Below are positions 34,586 to 43,699 of a stretch of 64,000 nucleotides of DNA, piece by piece. The stretch comes from Sporosarcina sp. FSL K6-1508 (lineage in GTDB: Bacteria; Bacillota; Bacilli; Bacillales_A; Planococcaceae). A program made the translations under genes and the position numbers. The first letter of the stretch is position 1. Each line of letters starts with the position of its first letter. The notes beneath the pieces were generated by a model. It had not been told where the DNA came from, did not search any database, and saw only the letters and a list, made by a program, of their open reading frames with translations. The DNA is taken from assembly GCF_038007465.1 (NCBI RefSeq), contig NZ_JBBOXF010000001.1, forward strand, positions 310,001 to 374,000, written 5' to 3'.

Positions 34586-35209
34586 TTACCCAATTACCCC
34601 TTTAAAAAGTTGGTCTGTTTGAACACGTATATAGGTTTCTATCGTATAACTTCTATGCAATGCCCATCTGCGAAATGCCCACATCTGCCCTTGAACGACG
34701 ATATGATGTGCTGCGATGCCGACTTCATCTTCTGAAATGCGCAGTTCCCCCGACTTTGCACACATTTCTAAAAGATTTTCAAACAAAGCGACCATTTCCA
34801 TTTCTTTTTTCAACACGTATTGCAATGCATCTTTTGGTAGCGATTTTGATTCTTGGTACATGACCAGAAATTCGTCCGACATATCGTCAATCAAATGATA
34901 ATACTGATTAATGGCCACTCGCAGTCCATCCACTGTCCCTTCTTGGATAGGCAGGGCGGAAAGACGGTCATGCACTTCGTTATAAATACTGTCACAGACG
35001 AGATAAAGCACATCTTCCTTTGTACGAATATATTCATAAAGCGTTCCGATGCTGAAGCCCGCTGCTTTCGCAATTTCACGGGTGGTTGCCCGGTGGAACC
35101 CTTTCTCTTTAAAAAGGTTCACCGCGCCCCGGATCATCTGTTCACGCCGTTTTTCAATCAGGTTTTCATCTTTGACAGACGATTTCACTTCTCGTTTCGT
35201 CACTATCAT
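34586..35209 (-). CDS. TetR family transcriptional regulator
   Basis: 207 residues, N-terminal helix-turn-helix (about 22-70) with GFHRATTREIAKAAGFSIGTLYEYIRTKEDVLY, then a helical ligand-binding domain. Its place inside the acyl-CoA degradation operon suggests an acyl-CoA-responsive repressor similar in role to FadR. The operator-like palindromes near 39875 and 42236 are candidates for its sites. ATG 35209 is very close to GGGGGTGG, so GTG 35203 may be the true start. Confidence 0.9.
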   Translation of the reverse strand: MIVTKREVKSSVKDENLIEKRREQMIRGAVNLFKEKGFHRATTREIAKAAGFSIGTLYEYIRTKEDVLYLVCDSIYNEVHDRLSALPIQEGTVDGLRVAINQYYHLIDDMSDEFLVMYQESKSLPKDALQYVLKKEMEMVALFENLLEMCAKSGELRISEDEVGIAAHHIVVQGQMWAFRRWALHRSYTIETYIRVQTDQLFKGVIG

Positions 35210-35219
35210 CCACCCCCGC

Positions 35220-36359
35220 TTATTTCGTCAGCATTCGGGAGATGACGAGACGTTGAATTTCTTGTGTCCCTTCGTATATCTGCGTAATTTTTGCATCACG
35301 CATAAAGCGCTCAACCGGATAGTCTTTTGTATATCCGTAGCCGCCGAATACTTGGACTGCATCTGTCGTTACTCTCATTGCTGTATCTCCAGCCATTAAC
35401 TTAGCCATTGCAGACGCTTTACCATACGGCAAGTTGTTCGACTCAAGCCAAGCCGCCTGATACGTCAACAATCTTGAAGCCTCTGTAGCTGTCGCCATAT
35501 CTGCCAGTTTGAAGCCGATTCCTTGATTTGCAGCGATCGGTTTACCGAACTGAACGCGCTCTTTCGCATAGTCGACGGATGCGTCAAGTGCTCCTTGCGC
35601 AATCCCGACCGCTTGTGCAGCAATTCCATTACGGCCTCCATCGAGTGTTTTCATTGCGATGATGAATCCTTGCCCTTCTTCGCCAAGTAGATTTTCTTTT
35701 GGTACACGGCAGTTGTCGAACATGATTTCAGTTGTAGGCGACGAACGAATGCCTAGTTTGCGCTCTTTTTTCCCGACTGAGAAACCTAGGAAGTCTTTTT
35801 CTACGATGAATGCACTTGTTCCTTTATGTTTTGACTCTGGATCAGTGACCGCGAAGACGATGTAAATATCAGCAATGCCGCCGTTTGTAATGAAAATCTT
35901 GGAACCGTTCAAGACGTAGTCGTCCCCGTCCAGTTTTGCTGTTGTGCGCATGCCGCCTGCATCAGAGCCAGAACTTGGCTCCGTTAGACCATACGCACCC
36001 ATTTTCGTTCCCTCCGCCATTGGACGAAGGTATTGCTGTTTCTGCTCTTCCGTTCCATAGTTGAATACCGGCCAGCCCGCTAAAGAGGTGTGCGCAGAAA
36101 GCGTGACACCTGTCGACGCGCAGACGCGTGACAGTTCTTCTACAGCGATACAGTAAGCGAGGAAGTCACTGCCGATGCCGCCGTACTCTTCCGGCCAAGG
36201 AATACCCGTCAGGCCAAGTTCCGCCATTTTCTTGAAGATTTCCATGTCGAAGCGTTCTTCTTCATCGCGTTCCGCTGCTGTTGGTGCGACTTCATTTTCT
36301 GCAAAGTCGCGTACCATTTTACGGATCATTTCGTGTTCTTCGGATAGTTTAAAGTTCAT
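35220..36359 (-). CDS. Acyl-CoA dehydrogenase (second copy)
   Basis: FAD enzyme for the first step of beta-oxidation or branched-chain acyl-CoA breakdown. 379 residues starting MNFKLSEEHEMIRKMVRDFA, with GLTEPSSGSDAGGM (FAD-binding) and the catalytic glutamate in ITQIYEGTQEIQRL. GGTGGGA lies before ATG 36359. About 55-60% similar by eye to the copy at 36530-37666, so the pair looks like a tandem duplication with likely different chain preferences. Confidence 0.93.
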   Translation of the reverse strand: MNFKLSEEHEMIRKMVRDFAENEVAPTAAERDEEERFDMEIFKKMAELGLTGIPWPEEYGGIGSDFLAYCIAVEELSRVCASTGVTLSAHTSLAGWPVFNYGTEEQKQQYLRPMAEGTKMGAYGLTEPSSGSDAGGMRTTAKLDGDDYVLNGSKIFITNGGIADIYIVFAVTDPESKHKGTSAFIVEKDFLGFSVGKKERKLGIRSSPTTEIMFDNCRVPKENLLGEEGQGFIIAMKTLDGGRNGIAAQAVGIAQGALDASVDYAKERVQFGKPIAANQGIGFKLADMATATEASRLLTYQAAWLESNNLPYGKASAMAKLMAGDTAMRVTTDAVQVFGGYGYTKDYPVERFMRDAKITQIYEGTQEIQRLVISRMLTK

Positions 36360-36387
36360 TTGGTTTCCCACCTTACGTATATTGTTT

Positions 36388-36495
36388 GGGTGACAGTCAC
36401 CCGTACTTTCGTGTTTATTCAAACAAACATGTTTGTTTGAACTTTCGTGTTTGTGTCGAAGTTGTAGGGGTGACTGTCACCCCTACAACTTCGAC
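36388..36495. repeat. Three nested palindromes between the two acyl-CoA dehydrogenases
   Basis: GGGTGAC-A-GTCACCC at 36388-36402; a perfect 22-bp palindrome with core AAACAAACATGTTTGTTT at 36419-36440, flanked by the direct repeat ACTTTCGTGTTT (36405-36416 and 36441-36452); and a 41-bp inverted repeat with perfect 20-bp arms (36455-36474 and 36476-36495) around a single central T, containing TAGGGGTGAC. No T-run follows, so these are not ordinary terminators. Confidence 0.85.
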
Positions 36496-36529
36496 GGGCA
36501 CCCTACCATCTTCTAGCGAAATATGTACA

Positions 36530-37666
36530 TCACTTCATGAGGTGTTTGCTAATCACAATGCGCTGAATTTCGCTTGTTCCTTCGTAAATTTCCGTTACTT
36601 TTGCGTCACGGAAATAACGTTCGACCGGGTAATCTTCTGTGTAGCCGTAGCCGCCGAATACTTGGACTGCTTCAATCGACCCATCGACTGCCGCTTTGGA
36701 AGCAAACAGCTTGGCCATCGATGCTTCTTTTCCACAAGGAAGACCTTCTGCGCGGAGTTGTGCAGCGCGGTAGACGAGCAGTTTTGCTCCTTCGACCGCG
36801 GTTGCCATATCCGCAAGTTTAAATCCTACGCCTTGCTGAGCAGCAATTGGTTTGCCGAACTGGACACGGTCTTTTGCATAACCTGTTGCTGCTTCAAGTG
36901 AAGCTTCTGCAATACCGAGTGCTTGAGCAGCGATGCCTATGCGACCGACGTCAAGGTTCGCCATTGCGATTTTGAATCCACCGTTTTCTTCACCGAGTAA
37001 ATTTTCTGCCGGTACTTTCATTTGATCGAACGACAGCTCTACTGTTCTTGAGCCGTGAAGTCCCATTTTCCGTTCATCTTTCCCGATTACAAGTCCAGGT
37101 GTGTCTTTATCAACGATGAACGCCGAAATTCCGTATGTCCCTTTAGAGGGTTCTGTGGATGCGAATACAATGTAGACATCCGCTTCGCCACCGTTGGTAA
37201 TAAACATTTTAGAGCCGTTAAGCACATAATGATCATCTTTTTTGACTGCACGTGTTTTAAGTGAGCCTGCGTCAGAACCAGATGATGCTTCTGTCAGGCA
37301 GAAAGCACCGAGGTATTCGCCGCTTGCCAATTTCGGGAGGTAACGATTTTTTTGGCTCTCGTTACCGAAATACATAATTGGGTTTGTACCGACTGATGTA
37401 TGAACGGAAAGAATGACACCAACAACGGCGCTTACTTTCGACAGCTCATGGATGGCGCTAATATATGAGATGAAATCCATGCCCGCCCCACCATATTCTT
37501 CTGGGACAGTAATGCCCATCAAACCGAGCCCGCCCATTTTCTTTAAAATTTCACGTGGGAATTCCCCAGCTTCCATACGTGGAATGAACGGTTCGATTTC
37601 AGTCTTCGCAAAATTCTGTACCATGTCGCGCATCATCTGCTGTTCTTCGGTGAATGTTAAATCCAT
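36530..37666 (-). CDS. acdA: Acyl-CoA dehydrogenase (AcdA-like)
   Basis: 378 residues starting MDLTFTEEQQMMRDMVQNFA. FAD-binding region FCLTEASSGSDAGS, substrate region FQ-type GFKIAMANLDVGRIGIAAQA, catalytic glutamate in VTEIYEGTSEIQRI. Oxidises short- or branched-chain acyl-CoA and passes electrons to ETF, then probably to FadF. It follows hbd by 30 bp and precedes the palindrome cluster. Confidence 0.94.
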   Translation of the reverse strand: MDLTFTEEQQMMRDMVQNFAKTEIEPFIPRMEAGEFPREILKKMGGLGLMGITVPEEYGGAGMDFISYISAIHELSKVSAVVGVILSVHTSVGTNPIMYFGNESQKNRYLPKLASGEYLGAFCLTEASSGSDAGSLKTRAVKKDDHYVLNGSKMFITNGGEADVYIVFASTEPSKGTYGISAFIVDKDTPGLVIGKDERKMGLHGSRTVELSFDQMKVPAENLLGEENGGFKIAMANLDVGRIGIAAQALGIAEASLEAATGYAKDRVQFGKPIAAQQGVGFKLADMATAVEGAKLLVYRAAQLRAEGLPCGKEASMAKLFASKAAVDGSIEAVQVFGGYGYTEDYPVERYFRDAKVTEIYEGTSEIQRIVISKHLMK

Positions 37667-37696
37667 TATGATTTCCCCTTTAAATGTAAGCGTTAG

Positions 37697-38548
37697 TTAT
37701 TCGTAAACGTAGAATCCTCGGCCTGACTTCTTCCCTAACCAGCCTGCTTTTACATATTTCCTAAGCAGTGGACATGGACGGTATTTCGAATCGCCAAATC
37801 CTTCGTGTAGCGTTTCCATAATATATAGACATGTATCGAGTCCAATGAAATCTGCGAGTTGAAGCGGCCCCATTGGGTGATTCATGCCGAGTTTCATGAC
37901 TTCGTCAATCGCATGTTCTGTTGCGACACCTTCATAAAGCGTGTAGATCGCTTCGTTAATCATCGGCATCAGGATACGGTTTGCGACAAAGCCTGGAAAG
38001 TCATTCACTTCAACAGGTGTTTTAGACAACTTCACCGTCATCTCTTCGACTGCTTTGTATACTTCGTCAGCCGTTGCAAGTCCTCGAATGATTTCAACAA
38101 GTTTCATAACCGGAACCGGGTTCATGAAGTGCATGCCAATCACTTTTTCAGGACGTTTTGTCGCTGCTGCGATTTCCGTAATAGGAAGTGAAGATGTATT
38201 GGATGCAAGAATTGCGTGCTGTGGTGCAATTTCATCTAGCTTCGCAAAAATGGATTTTTTGACGTCCATATTTTCGACAGCTGCTTCGATGACAATATCA
38301 GCGTCCGATGCATCTTGCAGATCGAGTGACTTCGTTATGCGGCCGAGAGTGGCGGATTTTTCCTCTTCCGTCATGCGCCCTTTTTCGACATTACGGGACA
38401 GGTTCTTCGTGATAACCGCAAGCCCTCTAGTATATGATTCTTCTTTTATATCATTCAGTTTCACGTCAAAACCGGCTTGTGCACAGACTTGAGCAATGCC
38501 TCCGCCCATCTGTCCCGCCCCGATGACCATTATTTTTCTAATTTCCAT
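37697..38548 (-). CDS. hbd: 3-hydroxybutyryl-CoA dehydrogenase
   Basis: NAD(P)-dependent oxidation of 3-hydroxyacyl-CoA in the degradation pathway (MmgB-like). 283 residues: Rossmann loop VIGAGQMGGGIAQV at the N-terminus, catalytic histidine in GMHFMNPVPVMKLVEII, and NDFPGFVANRILMPMINEA. It starts 18 bp after the thiolase gene and belongs to the same operon. Confidence 0.95.
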   Translation of the reverse strand: MEIRKIMVIGAGQMGGGIAQVCAQAGFDVKLNDIKEESYTRGLAVITKNLSRNVEKGRMTEEEKSATLGRITKSLDLQDASDADIVIEAAVENMDVKKSIFAKLDEIAPQHAILASNTSSLPITEIAAATKRPEKVIGMHFMNPVPVMKLVEIIRGLATADEVYKAVEEMTVKLSKTPVEVNDFPGFVANRILMPMINEAIYTLYEGVATEHAIDEVMKLGMNHPMGPLQLADFIGLDTCLYIMETLHEGFGDSKYRPCPLLRKYVKAGWLGKKSGRGFYVYE

Positions 38549-38565
38549 TGTTTAACGCCTCCAGA

Positions 38566-39762
38566 TCATTCCGATTTTGCTACTTCTATCATAATTGCGT
38601 CGCCTTGGCCTCCACCCGAACAGATTGCTGCGATGCCAATACCACCGCCTTGGCGTTTCAGTTCATGCGCCAATGTTAGGATAATCCGTGCTCCGCTGGC
38701 ACCGATCGGGTGACCAAGTGCTACTGCACCGCCATTGACATTCACTTTTTCAGAATCCAATCCCGCAATTTGTGAACTAGCGAGAGCGACTGCTGCAAAT
38801 GCTTCATTAATTTCAAACAGTTTTATATCTTCTAGATTTCTACCAGTCTTTTTAAGCAGCGCGTTAATGACAAGCCCAGGTGTTTGCGGGAAATTTTCAG
38901 GTTCAATAGCCACTTCTGCGTGACCAATAATGACTGCTAATGGTGTTTTTCCTTCTTTTAGCGCACGCTCTTCATTCATCAACACAAGTGCACATGCTCC
39001 GTCATTTACGCCTGGTGCGTTTCCTGCCGTTATTGTGCCGTCTTTGCCGAATGCCGGTCGCAATTTCGCCAGTGATTCGAGCGATGTGTCGCGGCGCGGT
39101 GCTTCATCCGTATCGACTAATACTGGATCCCCTTTACGCTGCGGAATTTCGACCGGGACGATTTCATCTGCGAACAATCCCGAGTCAATTGCTTTGAGCG
39201 CACGTTCGTGGCTACGAAGCGACCATTCGTCCTGCGCAGCGCGCGTCAGTGAAAATTCTTCTGCCGTCGAATTTCCATATGTCCCCATATGAACGCGGTC
39301 GGGTGAGAATGAACAGGACAGTCCATCGTAAATCATCCCGTCTACTAGTTCTGTGTCGCCCATTTTTAATCCGAATCTGCCTTTTGGTAAATAGTAAGGC
39401 GCATTGGACATGGATTCCATACCGCCCGCAACGATGACTTCTTCATCTCCAAGACGGATTAACTGATCGCCAAGTGTGACGCTGCGCATTCCCGATGCAC
39501 ATACTTTGTTGACAGTTTCGGTTTTCACGGACCACGGAAGTCCCCCTTTTATCGCTGCTTGTCTGGAAGGTATTTGTCCTTGGCCCGCCTGTAATACTGT
39601 TCCGATGATGACTTCATCGACTTCGTCTGCTTTCACGCCTGCACGATTTAATGCATCATTGATGACAATTCCGCCAAGATCGCTTGCTGTCAGTGTTTTT
39701 AACGCGCCACCTAATTTTGCGAAAGGTGTGCGTGCCCCATTTACTATGACCGTTCTTCCCAT
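38566..39762 (-). CDS. thlA: Acetyl-CoA acetyltransferase (thiolase)
   Basis: Thiolytic cleavage or Claisen condensation of acetoacetyl-CoA. 398 residues; nucleophile cysteine in NKVCASGMRSVTLG, second cysteine in AAICSGGGQGDA, and catalytic histidine in GGAVALGHPIGASGAR. Two ATGs are near the start; MGRTVIVNGARTPF at 39762 lies 8 nt after AAAGGGG and is preferred to 39768. First gene of the operon running to icmF. MmgA of B. subtilis is the nearest role. Confidence 0.95.
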   Translation of the reverse strand: MGRTVIVNGARTPFAKLGGALKTLTASDLGGIVINDALNRAGVKADEVDEVIIGTVLQAGQGQIPSRQAAIKGGLPWSVKTETVNKVCASGMRSVTLGDQLIRLGDEEVIVAGGMESMSNAPYYLPKGRFGLKMGDTELVDGMIYDGLSCSFSPDRVHMGTYGNSTAEEFSLTRAAQDEWSLRSHERALKAIDSGLFADEIVPVEIPQRKGDPVLVDTDEAPRRDTSLESLAKLRPAFGKDGTITAGNAPGVNDGACALVLMNEERALKEGKTPLAVIIGHAEVAIEPENFPQTPGLVINALLKKTGRNLEDIKLFEINEAFAAVALASSQIAGLDSEKVNVNGGAVALGHPIGASGARIILTLAHELKRQGGGIGIAAICSGGGQGDAIMIEVAKSE

Positions 39763-39869
39763 TTCCATCGCCCCTTTGTTAACTATTGATAACGCTTTCA
39801 TTTTTAGATATATAGTGCCCGCTGCGATCACAATTTGACTGTCCTGAATTATGGTTGTAACGGATATCG

Positions 39870-39900
39870 TTGACTGAACGCTCGCTCGGTTAACAGTCAA
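39870..39900. promoter_or_regulatory. Operator-like palindrome upstream of the thiolase operon
   Basis: TTGACTG and CAGTCAA arms enclose TGAACGCTCGCTCGGTTA (39875-39892), an imperfect dyad with CG steps typical of TetR/FadR-type operators. Fifteen bases, GTTGACTGAACGCTC (39869-39883), recur exactly in the fadF promoter at 42241-42255 (as the reverse complement on the plus strand). No clear -10/-35 pair was found here. Confidence 0.6.
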
Positions 39901-39902
39901 GA

Positions 39903-39928
39903 AAAAAGGAGTGTTTCCACTCCTTTTT
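39903..39928. terminator. Intrinsic terminator between fadF and the thiolase operon
   Basis: Stem AAAAAGGAGTG/CACTCCTTTTT with loop TTTC, T-runs on both sides. On the minus strand it ends fadF transcripts. Confidence 0.9.
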
Positions 39929-39993
39929 AAGCTTGTTAACCCGTAGTGCTAATTCTAGTAATTATACGACAATACTGATTGTTCCGCAATGGT

Positions 39994-42144
39994 TTATTGC
40001 ACAATCGATTCTACTTCCTCTGTCTCCGCAGGATGCCAGCCTTCACCGAAAATCGAACGTTCCAGTAATTCGGCAATGTCATATGTGCCTACAGACTCTT
40101 CCACTTCTTTTGCTTTCGTACCATCTGATAGCATCGTCAAGCAGTATGGACATCCGGACGAAATGATTCCCGGGCTTACTTCAAGCGCCTGTTCTGTGCG
40201 CGCGACGTTGATGCGTTGGCCTGTATCTTCTTCCATCCACATAAGTCCTCCGCCCGCTCCACAGCACATGCCGTCTTCGCGGTTACGTTTCATTTCAACG
40301 AGATTTACACCCGGAATTGCTTTAAGGATTTCACGCGGTGGATCATAGACGTCGTTGTAACGGCCAAGGTAACAGGAATCATGGAACGTAATTGTTTCAT
40401 TGATAGCATGCTCGGGTTTTAATTTCCCTTGCATAACGAGTTCGTAAAGCATTTCCGTATGATGAACTACTTCTGCTTTAAATCCGAAATCAGGGTATTC
40501 ATTTTTGAAAATATTGTATGCATGCGGGTCAATCGTAACAAGTTTTGTGACACCCGCTTTTTCAAATTCGTCGATATTGGCCGTAGCCAGCTCTTGGAAT
40601 AAAAACTCATTCCCTAGGCGACGCGGCGTATCTCCGGAGTTCTTCTCTTTATTGCCAAGAATGGCGAACTTGATGCCCGCTTCATTCATAAGGTGGACAA
40701 ATGATAAAGCGATTTTTTGGGAACGGTTATCGAATGATCCCATTGAACCGACCCAGAATAGGTAGTCAAATTCTTCGCCAGCTTTTTTCAATTCTTTGAC
40801 CGTTGGAATATGAAGATCTGGACGTGCATCTCTCCAGTTTTCTTTTTCTTTGCGGTTAAGACCCCATGGATTCCCTTGACGTTCGATGTTTGTCATCGCG
40901 CGCTGTGCATCAGGATCCATTTTCCCTTCTGTCATCACAAGGTAACGACGAAGGTCAATGATTTTGTCAACGTGTTCGTTCATAACCGGACATTGATCTT
41001 CACAATTACGGCATGTTGTACAAGCCCAGATTTCCTCTTCCGTGATGATGTCGCCGATGAGGGACGGGTTGTAAATGTCGTCCATTGTAGCGCCTTCAAG
41101 TCCAGCTGCAAATGCAATCTGATTGCCTTTTGTTTTATTGAACGCGAGCGTTGGTACCCACGGTTTCTGCTTCGTCATCAGTGCACCTGTATTTGTCAGG
41201 TTATCACGCAGTTTAGTAATCAAGTCCATCGGAGACAGCATTTTACCAGTGCCTGTTGCTGGACACATATTCGTACAGCGTCCACATTCGACACATGCGT
41301 AAAAGTCGATCATTTGCATCTCCGTGAAGTCAGTAATTTTACCAACCCCAAGCGGCGGCATTTCTTCTCCTTCTTCCACATCTTCCAACGCTTCGAAGTC
41401 GATTGGTTTTAAGCGGCCCGCATGATCCAGACGGTGGAAATAAACGTTAGCAGGTCCTGCAATCAAATGCGCATGTTTAGATTGCGGCACATAGACAAGG
41501 AATGTCAGTAAGATTAGCAGATGGATCCACCAAGCAACGAAGAAAATAACCGCTGCTCCCGTTTCTGGCATGAAACTGAAAACTGTAGCAATCGTCGATG
41601 CGATTGGTTCCGTCCATGACGTTTCATGTCCTTGCCAAATCATGTTCATACCGTTCGCAAGTAGTGTTGAAAGCATAAGTCCACCGATGAAAATAAGGAC
41701 AAGCCCGGATTTCCATCCGCGTTTCAAACGGACTAGTTTCTCAACATACCGGCGGTGGAATGCCCACACGACCGCGACGAGAATTGTAACTGCAACGATT
41801 TCTTGGAAGAACGTAAAGGCAGGATACACTGAACCGAATGGTAAGTGTGAGCCTGGTTTTAATCCTTTCCAGACAAGATCGATAGCTCCAAATTGTACGA
41901 GTAAAAACCCGTAGAAAAACATAACGTGGATTGCTCCACTCTTTTTATCTTTCAATAATTTCTTTTGTCCAAAAACGTATACCCATATTTTGCGGAGACG
42001 TTCTGAAACATTGTTATCAAACTCTTCTTTTCTCCCCAGTTTGATAAATTGAATCCGTGTTTTGATTAGATATGTGAACAGCGCAAGCGCGTAGGCCACA
42101 ACTGCGAGAAACAGAATCCAGTTGGCAATGAGCAATGGATGCAT
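39994..42144 (-). CDS. fadF: FadF-type iron-sulfur heterodisulfide reductase-like protein
   Basis: 716 residues combining an N-terminal membrane part (about five helices, residues 1-240), two 4Fe-4S clusters (CVECGRCTNMCPATGTGKM near 290 and CTTCRNCEDQCPV near 375) and two C-terminal cysteine-rich CCG-type domains with HDSCYLGRYN and MCCGAGGG. This layout passes electrons from acyl-CoA dehydrogenase/ETF to menaquinone. Its gene is placed just upstream of the acyl-CoA dehydrogenase operon, and both promoters share an operator-like sequence. Confidence 0.92.
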   Translation of the reverse strand: MHPLLIANWILFLAVVAYALALFTYLIKTRIQFIKLGRKEEFDNNVSERLRKIWVYVFGQKKLLKDKKSGAIHVMFFYGFLLVQFGAIDLVWKGLKPGSHLPFGSVYPAFTFFQEIVAVTILVAVVWAFHRRYVEKLVRLKRGWKSGLVLIFIGGLMLSTLLANGMNMIWQGHETSWTEPIASTIATVFSFMPETGAAVIFFVAWWIHLLILLTFLVYVPQSKHAHLIAGPANVYFHRLDHAGRLKPIDFEALEDVEEGEEMPPLGVGKITDFTEMQMIDFYACVECGRCTNMCPATGTGKMLSPMDLITKLRDNLTNTGALMTKQKPWVPTLAFNKTKGNQIAFAAGLEGATMDDIYNPSLIGDIITEEEIWACTTCRNCEDQCPVMNEHVDKIIDLRRYLVMTEGKMDPDAQRAMTNIERQGNPWGLNRKEKENWRDARPDLHIPTVKELKKAGEEFDYLFWVGSMGSFDNRSQKIALSFVHLMNEAGIKFAILGNKEKNSGDTPRRLGNEFLFQELATANIDEFEKAGVTKLVTIDPHAYNIFKNEYPDFGFKAEVVHHTEMLYELVMQGKLKPEHAINETITFHDSCYLGRYNDVYDPPREILKAIPGVNLVEMKRNREDGMCCGAGGGLMWMEEDTGQRINVARTEQALEVSPGIISSGCPYCLTMLSDGTKAKEVEESVGTYDIAELLERSIFGEGWHPAETEEVESIVQ

Positions 42145-42225
42145 TTATTCTCTCCCCTTCCCCTATTGTTTGAATAGTACAGATAGTGTAGTCGAAAATA
42201 GGTATCGTGTCGATGTCTATTTTCT

Positions 42226-42254
42226 AGTTTAATTATGAATGAGCGTTCAGTCAA
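42226..42254 (-). promoter_or_regulatory. fadF promoter with embedded TetR-type operator
   Basis: Minus-strand TTGACT (42254-42249), 17-nt spacer, TAAACT (42231-42226). The spacer contains the dyad TGAATGAGCGTTCA (42236-42249 on plus), so a bound repressor would block the promoter directly. The leader to fadF is about 75 nt. Confidence 0.65.
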
Positions 42255-42289
42255 CTAAAAGTTTTGATAGTTTTGAGATATCGGTGAAA

Positions 42290-42486
42290 TTTAGAGGGTG
42301 GTGGGGGGGATGATCGGTTGGGTTGTGGATATGATCGGTTCTGCGCTGGATACGGGCGGTTTGGTGATTATATGATTGGTCGAGCGGTGGATACGAGTGG
42401 TTGTAGTGGTTATATGATTGGTTCTGCGGCGGTTATGATCGGTTGCATTGGTTATATGATCGGTTCTGCGGTAGTTATGGTCGGAA
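42290..42486. repeat. 21-bp-period GATCGGTT array beside fadF
   Basis: About nine units of 20-22 bp with core TATGATCGGTTCTGCGG, drifting to GATTGGT, GAGTGGT and GGGCGGT. It occupies the gap between the cobalamin operon terminator and the fadF promoter. Same family as the arrays at 28266-28352 and 58240-59035. Confidence 0.85.
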
Positions 42487-42502
42487 TCACACTTTAGATA
42501 TA

Positions 42503-42531
42503 GAAAAAACCTGCAAGAACAATGCAGGTTT
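42503..42531 (-). terminator. Terminator of the cobalamin salvage operon
   Basis: Stem AAACCTGCA/TGCAGGTTT followed on the minus strand by TTTTTTC, immediately at the end of cblS. Confidence 0.9.
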
Positions 42532-43214
42532 CAAGTACTAATCGTTAGTTTATTCAAATGAACGCCGAAAAGTGCTTCAGCTTTTTTAATTTTTGTCTCC
42601 GGAATGGCTAGGAGAACAACTGTGGACGGCCCCGCTGATTTCATTGGATCCAGAATGGTTTCGATCCGTACTTCTTTACTTCCAGTCAACAAACGGACCT
42701 CTTGTAAAATTCCGCTTGAGCCAACTGGCCAGATCTGATGGACGATTCCATCTTTCATCGCTTTGTGAATTAGCGCAACGGATGCAATTTCATTCACACG
42801 ATTTCGTACTTCATCTCCAACGAGCGGTGAGCCGTAAGTAAACCATTCATTATTTTCCGAAGTAGGCACTTTCTTTTTTTTGCCGATCATCGTGACTGCC
42901 ATTGCCGACTGGACAAGTTCCATATTCGTTTCTGAACTGCCGCTAATAGGCGGAACTTCAAGCCCCGCCTCGTGGAATAAATCCGTCACCCCTGCCACGT
43001 AATTTCCCCAACTCTCGCTGCCACTAAAATTGTGGATGAGGATTGAAACAGGTGCCGCATGAGATGCCCATTGCTCAAACAGGGTGACGCGTGCGGCAAA
43101 ATGGGCAGTGACTCGGTCTGGCACATTAACAATATCCTGCGTTTTTTCGCCGATGCCGCCTGAATTATCCGTAGTTACGATAAAACCGTTGCCGATATCA
43201 ATGGCATTCCTCAT
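42531..43214 (-). CDS. cblS: Alpha-ribazole kinase CblS-like
   Basis: Likely phosphorylates alpha-ribazole to alpha-ribazole phosphate, the substrate of CobS. 227 residues with the PurM/AIR-synthase-like N-terminal motif TTDNSGGIGEK. Pairing with a small transporter-like gene (4-bp overlap with cblT) reproduces the cblT-cblS arrangement described in Listeria and Geobacillus. There is no cobT in the window, consistent with a route that uses imported alpha-ribazole. Last gene of the operon. Confidence 0.8.
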   Translation of the reverse strand: MRNAIDIGNGFIVTTDNSGGIGEKTQDIVNVPDRVTAHFAARVTLFEQWASHAAPVSILIHNFSGSESWGNYVAGVTDLFHEAGLEVPPISGSSETNMELVQSAMAVTMIGKKKKVPTSENNEWFTYGSPLVGDEVRNRVNEIASVALIHKAMKDGIVHQIWPVGSSGILQEVRLLTGSKEVRIETILDPMKSAGPSTVVLLAIPETKIKKAEALFGVHLNKLTIST

Positions 43215-43696
43215 CGAAGTTCTCCCATACGCCCGGCAACGACATGCTGAAGTGCTGGCATGACAACTGCCGCAACAACTGCGTTAACAATTGTTGCGAG
43301 TAAAAGGAATGGAATTGCCGACAGGAAAAACGCTGGTGAAATCAGGAAGTAAAATGGTAACGGTGCTATTAAACCGTTTGCCACTATGAAAAAAGCCCAC
43401 TTCGTTAGATTGCGTCCCGCTTTGTGCAGACGTGCAAAGATGATAACGATTACGAACATTTCAAGTGCAATGAGCACATGTAATGGACCAAAAGGAAATC
43501 CAGCATACATTGCAGAGGCGGTGTGTCCGAGCATCGCGGCAATTCCTGAAAATACGGGCGGAAGAAAGGCCGCTGAAATAAGTGCCGGTACCGTATCAAG
43601 TGCCAAGGAACCGATGTTGGACGGGATTTTTATTAATCCGCCGATAACACAGAGGGCTGCAAAAAAAGCCGTCAATGTGAGCCGTTTCAATTGCAT
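43211..43696 (-). CDS. cblT: Alpha-ribazole transporter CblT-like
   Basis: 161-residue hydrophobic protein with five or so helices, resembling ECF-type S components (early LTAFFAALCVIGGLIKIP, then GHTASAMYAGFPFGPLH). With cblS it should import alpha-ribazole. The assignment depends mainly on the neighbouring kinase and the cobalamin context; import of another precursor cannot be excluded. It starts 3 bp after pduO. Confidence 0.75.
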   Translation of the reverse strand: MQLKRLTLTAFFAALCVIGGLIKIPSNIGSLALDTVPALISAAFLPPVFSGIAAMLGHTASAMYAGFPFGPLHVLIALEMFVIVIIFARLHKAGRNLTKWAFFIVANGLIAPLPFYFLISPAFFLSAIPFLLLATIVNAVVAAVVMPALQHVVAGRMGELR

Positions 43697-43699
43697 CGA

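Noticed and set aside
34549..34593. Upstream start for icmF at 34593
   Set aside because: The extra 14 residues overlap the regulator gene end, are not conserved in IcmF, and ATG 34551 has a good ribosome site.
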